Source: CAVTQY01 sp963736975 (GTDB taxonomy: Bacteria > Pseudomonadota > Alphaproteobacteria > Acetobacterales > Acetobacteraceae). Taken from it: DNA of 64,000 nucleotides. The stretch covers positions 806,001 to 870,000 of the forward strand of contig CAVTQY010000001.1 in assembly GCA_963736975.1 (NCBI GenBank), given 5' to 3'. This document shows positions 25,183 to 33,780 of the stretch, in pieces; position 1 is the first letter of the stretch, and each line of letters starts with the position of its first letter. The translations under genes were made by a program, and so were the position numbers. The notes under the pieces are model-generated. The model searched no databases and was not told where the DNA came from. It worked only from the letters and a program-made list of their open reading frames with translations.

Positions 25183-26274
25183 TCACACATTGAACCGGAA
25201 CAGCAGCACATCGCCGTCCTTCACTACGTACTCCTTCCCCTCGACCCGCATCTTCCCGGCCTCTTTCGCCCCCACCTCCCCCCGGCAGGCCATGTAATCC
25301 TCGTAGGCGCTCGTCTCTGCCGCGATGAACCCCCGCTCGAAATCGCCGTGAATCACCCCCGCCGCCTGAGGCGCCCGCGTTCCCACGGTGATCGTCCAGG
25401 CCCGCGCCTCCTTCGGGCCCACCGTGAAGAAGGTGATCAGCCCCAAAAGCCCGTAGCCGGCCCGGATCACCCGATCCAACCCGCTGTCCGCCAGTCCGAG
25501 CGAGCCAAGAAACTCACCCCGCTCGCTCTCCGGCAACTGCGCCACCTCTGCCTCGATCGCCGCCGACACCACGACCACGCCGGCCCCCTCGGAAGTGGCC
25601 CGCTCCGCCACCTGAGCCGACCATGCATTGCCGGCAGCCGCCGCCCGCTCCTCCACATTGCACACGTAAAGCACCGGCTTGGCTGTCAGCAGTTGCAGCC
25701 GTTGCACCGCTTCCGCCTCACCGGGCACCGCGCTCCGCGCCGGCCGCCCCGCCGATAAAGCCGCCATCACCGGCTCGATCAGCGCCAATTGGGCGGCACT
25801 TTCCTTGTCCCCACCCCGCGCCCGCTTGGTCAGGCCCGAAAGCCGTTTCTCCAGGCTTTCCAGGTCCGCCAGCATCAGCTCGGTCTCGACGATCTCGGCG
25901 TCGCGGATCGGATCGATCCCGCCCTCCACATGCGCGACATCAGGGTCCTCGAAGCAGCGCAGCACGTGAATAACCGCGTCCACCTCCCTGATGGTGGCCA
26001 GGAACTGGTTGCCCAGCCCTTCGCCCTGCGACGCCCCGCGCACCAACCCGGCAATATCCACGAACTCCAGCGAGGTCGGCACGATCCGCGCCGACTTGCC
26101 GATCTCCGCCAGAACTTCCAGCCGCGCGTCCGGCACCGGCACCCGCCCGACATTCGGCTCGATCGTGCAGAATGGATAATTCGCCGCTGCCGCCGCTGCG
26201 GTCGCGGTCAGGGCATTGAAAAGCGTGGACTTGCCCACGTTCGGCAGCCCTACGATGCCGCAATTGAAACCCAT
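25183..26274 (-). CDS. ychF: Ribosome-binding GTPase/ATPase YchF (OLA1 family)
   Basis: A 363-residue protein starting MGFNCGIVGLPNVGKST, with the G1 loop at about 9-17, then FVDIAGLVRGASQGEGLGN (G3) and CNVEE in place of NKxD (G4), the change that gives YchF/OLA1 its ATP preference. The C-terminal TGS-like domain ends in VKDGDVLLFRFNV, the canonical terminus. It is the third gene of the rplY-pth-ychF operon, beginning 2 bp after the pth stop. Confidence 0.97.
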   Translation of the reverse strand: MGFNCGIVGLPNVGKSTLFNALTATAAAAAANYPFCTIEPNVGRVPVPDARLEVLAEIGKSARIVPTSLEFVDIAGLVRGASQGEGLGNQFLATIREVDAVIHVLRCFEDPDVAHVEGGIDPIRDAEIVETELMLADLESLEKRLSGLTKRARGGDKESAAQLALIEPVMAALSAGRPARSAVPGEAEAVQRLQLLTAKPVLYVCNVEERAAAAGNAWSAQVAERATSEGAGVVVVSAAIEAEVAQLPESERGEFLGSLGLADSGLDRVIRAGYGLLGLITFFTVGPKEARAWTITVGTRAPQAAGVIHGDFERGFIAAETSAYEDYMACRGEVGAKEAGKMRVEGKEYVVKDGDVLLFRFNV

Positions 26275-26276
26275 CT

Positions 26277-26855
26277 CTACTCGTCTTCGCGCGCCAGCAG
26301 CGCCACTTTGGTCATGAACTCCTCGGGTCGCCCCTCGGCGAGCAGCGGTGCTGAATCCGCTACCGCATCCAACAGGCGCACCACCCAGTCCCGGTCGTCG
26401 GGGCCGAAATCACCCAGCACATGGCCCAGCACGCGCTCCTTCACCCCGGGATGCCCGATCCCCAGCCGCACCCGCCAGTAATCCGGCGACCCCAGCATCC
26501 GGTCCATGCTGCGCAGCCCGTTATGCCCGGCCGCACCCCCGCCGCGCTTCACCCGCACCTTGCCCGGCGCCAGGTCGAGCTCGTCGTGAAACGCTGTGAT
26601 CGCGTTCAGCGGCAGCTTATAAAAGGCCGCCGCCGCTTGCACGCTCTCGCCCGAGGCATTCATGTAGGTGTTGGGCTTCAGCCCCAGCACCTTCTCCCCG
26701 CCCACCACGCCCTCGGCCACCAGCCCCTTGAATCGCTGCCGCCAAGCGCTGAACCCGTGGCGGATCGCGATCGTGTCGAGCGCCATGAACCCGATGTTGT
26801 GGCGGTTGCGCGCCATCCCGGGTTCGGGGTTGCCGAGGCCGACCCACAGCAGCAC
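26277..26855 (-). CDS. pth: Peptidyl-tRNA hydrolase
   Basis: A 192-residue Pth. Catalytic and binding residues are visible: Asn9 and His19 in VGLGNPEPGMARNRHNIGF, FMNASGE-like YMNASGESV, the HDELDLAPGKVRVKRGGGAAGHNGLRS segment (catalytic Asp and tRNA-binding residues) and the lid region YWRVRLGIGHPG. It recycles tRNA from peptidyl-tRNA released by stalled ribosomes. The position between rplY and ychF is the usual order in alphaproteobacteria. Confidence 0.97.
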   Translation of the reverse strand: MLLWVGLGNPEPGMARNRHNIGFMALDTIAIRHGFSAWRQRFKGLVAEGVVGGEKVLGLKPNTYMNASGESVQAAAAFYKLPLNAITAFHDELDLAPGKVRVKRGGGAAGHNGLRSMDRMLGSPDYWRVRLGIGHPGVKERVLGHVLGDFGPDDRDWVVRLLDAVADSAPLLAEGRPEEFMTKVALLAREDE

Positions 26856-26879
26856 GGCAGGCCGGCCTGTCGCGCGCCA

Positions 26880-27557
26880 CTATTTCCGGGCAGCGCCTTT
26901 GGCCGGCGCCTTTGCCGGCGCTGCGGCCGCCGCCGGAGCCGGCATTGCCGGAGCCGCCGTTGCGGCCGCTTCCGTCGCCGCCTCGCCCATCTTCGTCGGC
27001 GGCGCGACCGTGGCCACCACAAAATCGCGATCGGTGATCACCGGCCGCACGCCTTCCGCGCCCTTCAGGTCGTGCCAGCGCACATTGTCGTTGAAATCGA
27101 GGCCGGTGAGGTCTGCGCTGAACTGTTCCGGGATGTTATCGGGGTCGCAATACACTTCCACGGTGTGGCGGATGACGTTCAACACGCCACCGCGTTTCAG
27201 GCCCGTGCTCAGCCCTTCATTCTCGAAATGCACCGGCACTGAAACGCGGATCCGCTCGCCCGGGGCAAGACGCTGGAAATCCACATGCTCGGGCGCATCG
27301 CTGACCGGGTGATACTGCAGGTCGCGGATGAGCGCCCGGACCGCGCTGCCGTTCGTCTTGATCTCGAACACGCGGGACTGCCAGCCCGGCCGGTGCAGCT
27401 CGCGCAACACCGCGCGCGGATCGAGCGCGATCAGGTTCGCCGGCTGCTTGGCGCCATAGATGATCCCCGGCACCTTGCCGGCCCGCCGCGTAGCTCGCGC
27501 CGCCCCTTTGCCGGCGCGCCCCCGCGCTTGCGCCTCCAATGTCACCACACTGGCCAT
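26880..27557 (-). CDS. rplY: 50S ribosomal protein L25/general stress protein Ctc
   Basis: A 225-residue long-form L25 (CTC type). The N-terminal 5S-rRNA-binding domain runs from LEAQARGRAGKGAARATRRA through VPGIIYGAK to RDLQYHPVSDAPEHVDF. The second TL5 C-terminal domain begins near IRVSVPVHFENEG. The last 40 residues are an Ala/Pro/Lys tail, low-complexity but commonly variable in this family. The ATG at 27557 is preferred to the GTG directly before it. First gene of the rplY-pth-ychF operon. Confidence 0.94.
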   Translation of the reverse strand: MASVVTLEAQARGRAGKGAARATRRAGKVPGIIYGAKQPANLIALDPRAVLRELHRPGWQSRVFEIKTNGSAVRALIRDLQYHPVSDAPEHVDFQRLAPGERIRVSVPVHFENEGLSTGLKRGGVLNVIRHTVEVYCDPDNIPEQFSADLTGLDFNDNVRWHDLKGAEGVRPVITDRDFVVATVAPPTKMGEAATEAAATAAPAMPAPAAAAAPAKAPAKGAARK

Positions 27558-27770
27558 CACATCTGCTCCCGCAAATACCGAAGGCGCCGGGCCCCTTCGC
27601 GGCCGCCGGCGGAAAGCGCGGCGTGTAGCGGAGCCGCGGGCTCATCGCAAGAGTGCGCGAGAGCCAAACGAGCCAAGCCGGTCGGTCATGCCGGAAAATC
27701 CGCCCACGCATGAAACCTCGGCCCAGGCCAGACCATATAGGGCGATACAATAAGCCGCTCTACGATTCAG

Positions 27771-28919
27771 ATGGCCGACATCACAACCGAAACCCGCCCT
27801 GCCGTCGCTCGCGAGACCCGGCGCGATGCGCCCAAACGCGCGCCCGAACCTACCGAGACCGGCAACCGAGCGCCGGTCCCCACAACCCGCCGCCCACGCC
27901 GGGTGCTCCGCTACAGCCTTTTCGCCCTAGGCGCGGTGGTCCTGACCATCGGCGGGCTGTGGTACTATCTCAGCGGCGGCCGCTACGTGGAGAGCACGGA
28001 TTCCTACGTACAGGCCAACCTGCTGACCGTCTCGACCGATGTTTCGGGAATCGTGGACCACATTCCGGTGACCGAGGGCGAGCACGTCAGGAAAGGCCAG
28101 GTGCTATTCCGGCTCGATCCGGACAAATTCCAGATCGCGCTCGAGAACGCCCGCGCCAATCTCGCCCAGGCCGAACTCAACCTGCAATCGCTTAAGGCGG
28201 ACTACGTTCACGCCCAGCGCCAGGCCGCCGCCCAGGAAGCTATGGTCCAGGCCGATCAGGACACCTACGACCGCTACGCCACGCTGGTGAAAGAGCGCGC
28301 CATCACGCCTCAGCAATTCGACGACGCCAAATACAAGCTCGCCGCCGACCAGGCAACTCTAGGCGCCGGCAACGCCCAGGAGAAAGCCGCTCTGGCTCGT
28401 CTAGGCGGGAAAGCCGATAGCCCGATCGACCAGATGCCGGCCTACAAGCAGGCGCAGGCGCAACTGGCCGAGGCCCAGCGTGAATACAACCACTCGATCG
28501 TGGGCGCCCCGTTCAACGGTATCGTGACCCAGGTCAGCAAGCTTCAGCCCGGGCAGTTCCTGCCAGCGGGCACCGCTGCATTCGGGCTGGTCGAGACGGA
28601 CAATATGTGGGTCGACGCCGAACCGAAGGAGACGGCGCTGACCTATGTGCGGCCCGGCCAGACAGCCACCATCACCATCGATTCCTATCCGGGCCATACT
28701 TGGCACGGCACGGTGCAGAGCGTCGCTCCGGCGACCGATCAGGAGTTCTCTGTGCTGCCGGCAGAGAATTCATCCGGCAACTGGGTCAAGGTAGTGCAGC
28801 GCCTCCCCATCCGCGTCGATATCCGGCAAGGCCCGAACGACCCGCCACTATCCGCCGGCATGAGCGCCGAAGTGTCCATCGACACCCACCATCACCGCAC
28901 CCTAGCCGACCTGTTCTGA
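27771..28919 (+). CDS. EmrA-type membrane fusion protein (HlyD family)
   Basis: A 382-residue periplasmic adaptor. It has a Pro/Arg-rich cytoplasmic N-terminus, one membrane helix (SLFALGAVVLTIGGLWYYL, about 47-65), a lipoyl half-motif (STDVSGIVDHIPVTEGEHVRKGQVLFRL), a long alpha-hairpin (about 115-230) and a second lipoyl half (SIVGAPFNGIVTQVSKLQPG). Such proteins bridge DHA2 pumps to an outer membrane channel; no TolC gene is present. It is followed after 7 bp by its MFS partner. Confidence 0.92.
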   Translation: MADITTETRPAVARETRRDAPKRAPEPTETGNRAPVPTTRRPRRVLRYSLFALGAVVLTIGGLWYYLSGGRYVESTDSYVQANLLTVSTDVSGIVDHIPVTEGEHVRKGQVLFRLDPDKFQIALENARANLAQAELNLQSLKADYVHAQRQAAAQEAMVQADQDTYDRYATLVKERAITPQQFDDAKYKLAADQATLGAGNAQEKAALARLGGKADSPIDQMPAYKQAQAQLAEAQREYNHSIVGAPFNGIVTQVSKLQPGQFLPAGTAAFGLVETDNMWVDAEPKETALTYVRPGQTATITIDSYPGHTWHGTVQSVAPATDQEFSVLPAENSSGNWVKVVQRLPIRVDIRQGPNDPPLSAGMSAEVSIDTHHHRTLADLF

Positions 28920-28926
28920 GGCCGCC

Positions 28927-30459
28927 GTGTCCGCGAGCATCCATGAGCCCGTTCCGCATCGCGGGCTGATCACGCTCTGCGCAATGGTCGCAACGCTGAT
29001 GCAGGCGCTCGATTCCACGATCGCCAACGTGGCGCTGCCATACATGCAGGGCAGTCTCTCGGCGAGCTACGACCAGATCACCTGGGTGCTGACCTCCTAC
29101 ATCGTCGCGGCGGCCATCATGACCGCGCCGGTGGGTTGGCTCGCCGCGCGGTTCGGCTCCAAGACGCTCTACCTCGTTTCCATTGTTGGCTTCACCATCG
29201 CCTCGATGCTGTGCGGCATCGCCACCTCGCTCGGCGAAATGGTGATCTTCCGCTTTATCCAGGGCGTGTTCGGCGCCGCCCTCGTGCCGCTCTCGCAAGG
29301 CACCATGCTGAACATCTACCCCGCCGAACAACGCGGTTCGGCAATGGCGATCTGGGGTATGGGCGTGATGGTGGGCCCGATCCTGGGTCCGACGCTCGGC
29401 GGCTACCTGACGGAGCTCTACAACTGGCGTTACGTATTCTTCGTCAACCTGCCGTTCGGCATTGCCGCTACGCTCGGCCTGTGGTTCGCGCTGCCGCGCC
29501 CGCGCCGGCAACTCGGCCTGCGCTTCGACTGGTTCGGCTTCACCGCGCTCGCCATCGGCATCGCCGGACTGCAGCTCGTGCTCGACCGCGGCGAGACCAA
29601 GGACTGGTTCGGCTCAACCGAGATCATCATCGAGGCGCTGCTCGCGGTCAGCGGCTTCTACCTGTTCCTGGTGCACATGATCACCGGCAAACGGACCTTC
29701 GTGAGTCCCGCCCTGTTCAAGGACCGCAACCTCATCATGGGCTTCCTGGTGATGTTCGCCGTCGGCATGGTGTTGCTGGCGACCTCGGCATTGCTGGCGC
29801 CCTGGCTGCAGGATCTCGGGAATTACCCGGTGGATGTCGCCGGCCTGCTGCTCGCGCCGCGCGGCATCGGCACCATGCTGGCGATGATGATTTCCGGGCG
29901 GATCACCAACAGGGTCGATCCGCGCTGGATCATGGGTTTCGGCGTGTGTCTGTTGGTCTGGAGCCTGTGGCGGCTGTCGCAATGGACACCGGCCGTCGAT
30001 GAGTGGACGCTGATCTTCAACACCATTGTCCAGGGCGCCGGGATCGGCTTCGTCTTCGTGCCGCTGAACGTGGTCGCCTTTGCCACGCTGGACGCGAAGC
30101 TGCGCTACGAAGCCACGTCTTTTCTCAGCCTGGTCCGCAATGTCGGCAGCTCGATCGGCATTTCGATCTTCGAGGCGCTGATCACGCAGAACACGCAGGT
30201 CGAGCATTCGGTGCTCGCGGTCTTCGCTTCACCGTTGAACAGGGCGATCCAGGCGGCGCCGCAGATTGCACACCAGCTTTCGCCGATGACCGTGCATGGC
30301 GCGGCAATGCTGAATTCGATGATCAACTATCAGTCGCAGGTCATTGCGTATAATGATGACTACTGGCTGATGGCGATCATGTCAGCGCCGATCATGCTGC
30401 TGCTGTTTTTCATGCGGAAACCACCGAAGGGCGGCAGCGGTCCGGCAGTCATGGATTAG
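28927..30459 (+). CDS. EmrB-type DHA2 MFS drug exporter
   Basis: A 510-residue 14-helix exporter starting with GTG at 28927. Diagnostic motifs: MQALDSTIANVALPYMQG in helix 1, GWLAARFGSKTLY (motif A), FRFIQGVFGAALVPLSQ (motif B) and GMGVMVGPILGPTLGGYL (antiporter motif C). With the upstream HlyD protein it forms an EmrAB pump for hydrophobic toxic compounds. It is convergent with the EamA gene, overlapping its end by 4 bases (30456-30459). Confidence 0.92.
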   Translation: MSASIHEPVPHRGLITLCAMVATLMQALDSTIANVALPYMQGSLSASYDQITWVLTSYIVAAAIMTAPVGWLAARFGSKTLYLVSIVGFTIASMLCGIATSLGEMVIFRFIQGVFGAALVPLSQGTMLNIYPAEQRGSAMAIWGMGVMVGPILGPTLGGYLTELYNWRYVFFVNLPFGIAATLGLWFALPRPRRQLGLRFDWFGFTALAIGIAGLQLVLDRGETKDWFGSTEIIIEALLAVSGFYLFLVHMITGKRTFVSPALFKDRNLIMGFLVMFAVGMVLLATSALLAPWLQDLGNYPVDVAGLLLAPRGIGTMLAMMISGRITNRVDPRWIMGFGVCLLVWSLWRLSQWTPAVDEWTLIFNTIVQGAGIGFVFVPLNVVAFATLDAKLRYEATSFLSLVRNVGSSIGISIFEALITQNTQVEHSVLAVFASPLNRAIQAAPQIAHQLSPMTVHGAAMLNSMINYQSQVIAYNDDYWLMAIMSAPIMLLLFFMRKPPKGGSGPAVMD

Positions 30460-31337
30460 GCGGGGCGGCGCCTCGCGTTGCGCCGGGTTTCCATCGCCGG
30501 ATAGCCGATCTGACCGAGCACAGCGGTGATCACCACCGCACCACCCACCACCGTCGCCCGGGGCGGGACCTCGGCGAAAGCCAGCCACACCCACAGGGCC
30601 GCGAACGGGATCTCCAGCGTATTGATCAGCGCCAACTCGGTGGCCGAGACCAACCGCGTCCCCAGGGTCAGCAACAGCAGGCCGAGCCCAAACTGCGTCA
30701 CCCCGAACAATGCCAGTTCACCCATCTCTCGCGCGCCGACGGCCATTGGCGCCGCCGCCGGCAGAGCCAGCAACGCGCATAAAAGCGCCGAAGCGGACGC
30801 GGCCGGGAGCATCGGCGTGTCCCGATGATGACGGACGATCACCATGAAGATCGCCATCAACAACGTCATCCCGAGGGCGAGCAGATCGCCGGCCAACCGG
30901 CCGCCGACACCGGCGCCGGCGAACATAATACATACCCCGAGGAAGGCCGCGGCGCTCGCAACCAGTGTCGCCCGGCTTTCCCTGAGGCCGTACCAGGCCC
31001 GGTCGATCGCCGCGGTGACGAAAGGGGCCGTGGCGAACAGGATCACCACGTCGGCCACCGAGGTGAGCCGGAACGCGTTGATGAACATGATCGTCGCGAG
31101 GGCCGAGCATAGGGAGGCCACCAGCCCGGGCCAGCCGACAGCACCCACCACCTTCCAGCTCCGCCGGCCCTCCTGGCACAGTACCACGACGGCGATGAAC
31201 AACCCGGCGAACAGCCCCCGCCAGACCAGGATGGTCCAGGCATCCAGCGGGATCAGCCGGGTGAAGAACCCGGCCGTGCTGTAGGCGACCGCCGAAGCAG
31301 CCACCAACAGGATCCCGAGACCCCGGCGCTCCTGCAT
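30456..31337 (-). CDS. EamA/DMT-family transporter
   Basis: A 293-residue protein with ten hydrophobic helices in two five-helix EamA repeats (about 8-140 and 150-285), typical of drug/metabolite transporters. Examples: LVAASAVAYSTAGFFTRLIP, FATAPFVTAAIDRAWYGL and ALINTLEIPFAALWVWLAF with the E-P-V/F-like signature of repeat ends. Substrate unknown. The ATG at 31337 overlaps the TGA of the upstream DUF1127 gene (TGATG), so they are translationally coupled; the frame remains open far upstream but covers that gene and the divergent regulator. Confidence 0.87.
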   Translation of the reverse strand: MQERRGLGILLVAASAVAYSTAGFFTRLIPLDAWTILVWRGLFAGLFIAVVVLCQEGRRSWKVVGAVGWPGLVASLCSALATIMFINAFRLTSVADVVILFATAPFVTAAIDRAWYGLRESRATLVASAAAFLGVCIMFAGAGVGGRLAGDLLALGMTLLMAIFMVIVRHHRDTPMLPAASASALLCALLALPAAAPMAVGAREMGELALFGVTQFGLGLLLLTLGTRLVSATELALINTLEIPFAALWVWLAFAEVPPRATVVGGAVVITAVLGQIGYPAMETRRNARRRPA

Positions 31338-31591
31338 CAGGGGCGCCAGAACGGCTTGTTCAGCTCGCGCTCGGCTTCGGCAAAGGTCACGCCGATATCC
31401 TTCAGCATGTGCTCGTTCATATGAGCCAGCTCCATGCGCGACCGGTACCGCCGCCACAACCGGCGCACGGTCCCGACCAGCGGCGAATGCTGTCGCGCCA
31501 GCATCTGGCACGACGAAGGCCCCGGCGACCACCCGGCCGGCGCGGTCGGCTCGGCCGGCGTGACATCGAACCGCAATGCAGTCATTTGCAC
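31337..31591 (-). CDS. DUF1127 (YjiS-like) small protein
   Basis: An 84-residue protein ending in the DUF1127 domain: WRRYRSRMELAHMNEHMLKD followed by IGVTFAEAERELNKPFW. This Arg-rich helix with the conserved L-D/N-x-x-M/L-L-K-D-I-G pattern is implicated in RNA binding and in phosphate/carbon regulation in other alphaproteobacteria. The N-terminal 45 residues are unconserved. It overlaps the EamA gene by one base and is divergent from the WYL regulator at 31671, with only 79 bp between them. Confidence 0.85.
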   Translation of the reverse strand: MQMTALRFDVTPAEPTAPAGWSPGPSSCQMLARQHSPLVGTVRRLWRRYRSRMELAHMNEHMLKDIGVTFAEAERELNKPFWRP

Positions 31592-31670
31592 CCACTCCTT
31601 TTGACTGGCGCGATTGGAAGCTACGCTCCGCCTGTTGACAGCGTGCTGTCAGCAGTGAAGGGGCCGATCG

Positions 31671-32354
31671 ATGCGCCGCGCGGACCGGCTGTTCGACATC
31701 ATCCAGATCCTGCGACTTGCCCGCACTCCGCTCACTGCGGCGGCTATCGCGGAGGAGCTCGAAGTCACGCCGCGCACCGTTTATCGCGACATCGCGAGCC
31801 TGCAGGGCAGCCGCGTGCCGATCGAGGGGGCAGCCGGGATAGGCTACGTGCTTCGCCGGGGTTACGAGCTGCCGCCGCTGATGTTCACTGAAGAAGAAGC
31901 CGAGGCGATCACCGTCGGGCTGCGTCTGCTGCGCCGTACCGGCGATCGAGGCCTCGCCGCCGCGGCGCGCAGCGTGGCCGCCAAGCTCGCGTCGGTAGTG
32001 CCCGATGGCGTGCGAGCCCAGCTCGCGGACGCGCCCTTCCATGTCTCGGCGCGCGGCGCGCCCTCAGCCACCGCGATCGATTTTTCCGGAATACGGGCTG
32101 CGATCCGAACCGCCCGAAAGCTGCGACTCGACTATGTGGACGCCAACGGCGCCACGACCTCCCGCATCGTCCGGCCGATCGCGGTGGAATATTATGTGGA
32201 GGCGACGCTGCTCTGCGCCTGGTGCGAGCTGCGCGACGACTACCGCCATTTCCGCGCCGACCGCATCACCGCGGCCGCGGTGCTGGAGGAGAGTTTCGCC
32301 GCCGACGCGCACCGGCTCATCCAGGGATGGTTGGCGCTGATCCGGCCGAATTGA
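31671..32354 (+). CDS. HTH/WYL-domain transcriptional regulator (YafY type)
   Basis: A 227-residue regulator. The N-terminal HTH_11 domain is RADRLFDIIQILRLARTPLTAAAIAEELEVTPRTVYRDIASL, followed by the WYL-type ligand domain (IRTARKLRLDYVDANG...RPIAVEYYVEATLLCAWCELRDDYRHFRADRI). The W of WYL is replaced by Y-x-x in VEYYVEA, as in many YafY homologues. It is divergent from the DUF1127/EamA pair and probably controls it. The motif is also close to the HTH of DeoR-type repressors. Confidence 0.88.
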   Translation: MRRADRLFDIIQILRLARTPLTAAAIAEELEVTPRTVYRDIASLQGSRVPIEGAAGIGYVLRRGYELPPLMFTEEEAEAITVGLRLLRRTGDRGLAAAARSVAAKLASVVPDGVRAQLADAPFHVSARGAPSATAIDFSGIRAAIRTARKLRLDYVDANGATTSRIVRPIAVEYYVEATLLCAWCELRDDYRHFRADRITAAAVLEESFAADAHRLIQGWLALIRPN

Positions 32355-32364
32355 TAAGCCGCTC

Positions 32365-32949
32365 ATGATGAACTTCGGATTCGCACGTAGGGGTCGGCTG
32401 CTCACCATACTGATGCTGGGCATGCTCTGCATCCGCAGCGCGGAGGCGGTGCAGCTTGCCAGCGTCACTTTGCCCGACACCCGTGACGTCGGGGGTGTCC
32501 GGCTTATTCTCAACGGGGCCGGCGTGCGGACCTATCCCATACTGGGAATCCGCATCTACGTCGCGGGCCTCTATCTCGAGCAGCGCAGCAGTGACGCCGC
32601 CGCCATCGTGCGCTCCCCCGGCACGAAGCTGCTGGAAATCCACTTTCTACGCGATGTTCCCGAGGCCCGAGCCAGGGAGGCGTGGCAGACCGGCTTCGCC
32701 GATAACTGCGAGGCGCCGTGCCGGCTGAATGCCCAGGACGTCGCCCGCTTCCTGGCGGCGGAACCCGCCATTCACCGAGGCGATGTCAGCATGTTCCTGT
32801 TCACCCGTAACGGCATGACTGTGACGTTCAACGGACGCGTGCTGGGCTCGACGGACAACGTCTATTTCGCCCAGCAGGTGCTCAACACGTTTCTCGGCCC
32901 GGTTCCAGCGACGCCCGCCGTGAAGCGCGGACTGCTGGGCGAAGGCTGA
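32365..32949 (+). CDS. Chalcone-isomerase-like secreted protein
   Basis: A 194-residue protein with a Sec signal peptide (about 1-28) and the bacterial CHI-like domain (PF16036): LPDTRDVGGVRLILNGAGVRTYPILGIRIYVAGLYLEQRS, KLLEIHFLRDVP, and GMTVTFNGRVLGSTDN...FLGPVPATP at the end. Bacterial CHI-like proteins are periplasmic and probably bind fatty acids or flavonoid-like molecules rather than isomerise chalcones. It starts 10 bp after the WYL regulator. Confidence 0.86.
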   Translation: MMNFGFARRGRLLTILMLGMLCIRSAEAVQLASVTLPDTRDVGGVRLILNGAGVRTYPILGIRIYVAGLYLEQRSSDAAAIVRSPGTKLLEIHFLRDVPEARAREAWQTGFADNCEAPCRLNAQDVARFLAAEPAIHRGDVSMFLFTRNGMTVTFNGRVLGSTDNVYFAQQVLNTFLGPVPATPAVKRGLLGEG

Positions 32950-32960
32950 TCAGGGGCGAT

Positions 32961-33014
32961 GGCCCTCACTCGCCGCGCTGCGCGCGGCGACCCCTCCCGC
33001 TCGCGGGAGGGGTG
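32961..33014. repeat. REP-like double palindrome between convergent genes
   Basis: The best-preserved copy: GCCCTCACTCG, a CGCCGCGCTGCGCGCGGCG hairpin, then CGACCCCTCCCGCTCGCGGGAGGGGTGA, a second perfect stem (CCCCTCCCGC / GCGGGAGGGG). It fills the gap between the CHI-like gene (+, ends 32949) and the last gene of the peptide importer operon (-, ends 33019). Likely a bidirectional terminator or mRNA-stabilising structure. Confidence 0.75.
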
Positions 33015-33018
33015 ACGT

Positions 33019-33780
33019 TCAGCCCACCGTGCCGGCTACCTCCTCCGGATCCTCCAGCTCCATGGTCAGCTCTCGCAACTCGGCCGTGTGCGGATGTTGC
33101 GTCAAGCCGGCGCGCAGGTCGGACACCGTGATCTGCTCCACCATCTCCCCGCCCTGCATCACACCGATCAGCGGGCAAAGATGGGCCACCACCGCGAGAT
33201 TGTGGCTGACCAGCACGTAAGTGAGCCCCCGCCGCCGCTGCAGATCGACCAGCAGGTTCAGCACTTCTGCCTGGACCGACACATCCAACGCGCTGGTCGG
33301 CTCGTCGAGCAGCAGCACCTCGGGCTCGGCCATCAGCGCCCGCGCAATCGCGACCCGCTGGCGCTGGCCGCCCGAAAGCTGATGCGGGTAGCGGAAGCGC
33401 ACATTCTCGGGGAGCGCAACCTCGGCGAGGCCGCGGATGATGCGCCCTTCGATGTCGCCCATTCCGTGCACGAGCAGCGGCTCCGACAATGCGCGGTCCA
33501 CCGTCTGGCGCGGATGCAGCGAGCCGTATGGGTCCTGGAACACCATCTGCACCCGGCGAAAGAACCGGCGGTCGCGCTTCGACGCCAGGACTTCCCCGGC
33601 CAGCACCATCCGTCCCGACCAGTTCGGATTAAGCCCGGAGAACGCCCGCAGCACGGTTGACTTCCCTGAACCGCTCTCGCCCACGATGCCGAAACTGTCG
33701 CCGCGCCTCACTTCGAACGACACGCCCTTGACCGCTTCGATCTCGCCGAAACGGACGCGCAGGTCCTCGACTTCGATCAT
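33019..33780 (-). CDS. Peptide/nickel-type ABC transporter ATP-binding protein (DppF-like), short
   Basis: A 253-residue ABC ATPase: Walker A GESGSGKST (about 35-43), Q-loop in MVFQDPYGSLHPRQ (the SLHPRQ pattern is typical of DppF/OppF), signature LSGGQRQR, Walker B VLLLDEPTSALD and H-loop VSHNL. It lacks the roughly 70-residue C-terminal oligopeptide_ABC_C extension of usual DppF (about 320). Its start overlaps the stop of the preceding ATPase by 4 bp. It is the last gene of the five-gene importer operon. Confidence 0.92.
   Translation of the reverse strand: MIEVEDLRVRFGEIEAVKGVSFEVRRGDSFGIVGESGSGKSTVLRAFSGLNPNWSGRMVLAGEVLASKRDRRFFRRVQMVFQDPYGSLHPRQTVDRALSEPLLVHGMGDIEGRIIRGLAEVALPENVRFRYPHQLSGGQRQRVAIARALMAEPEVLLLDEPTSALDVSVQAEVLNLLVDLQRRRGLTYVLVSHNLAVVAHLCPLIGVMQGGEMVEQITVSDLRAGLTQHPHTAELRELTMELEDPEEVAGTVG

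Noticed and set aside
30456..32042. EamA gene extended upstream to 32042
   Set aside because: The extension would cover the DUF1127 gene and the divergent WYL regulator; transporter similarity starts at 31337.
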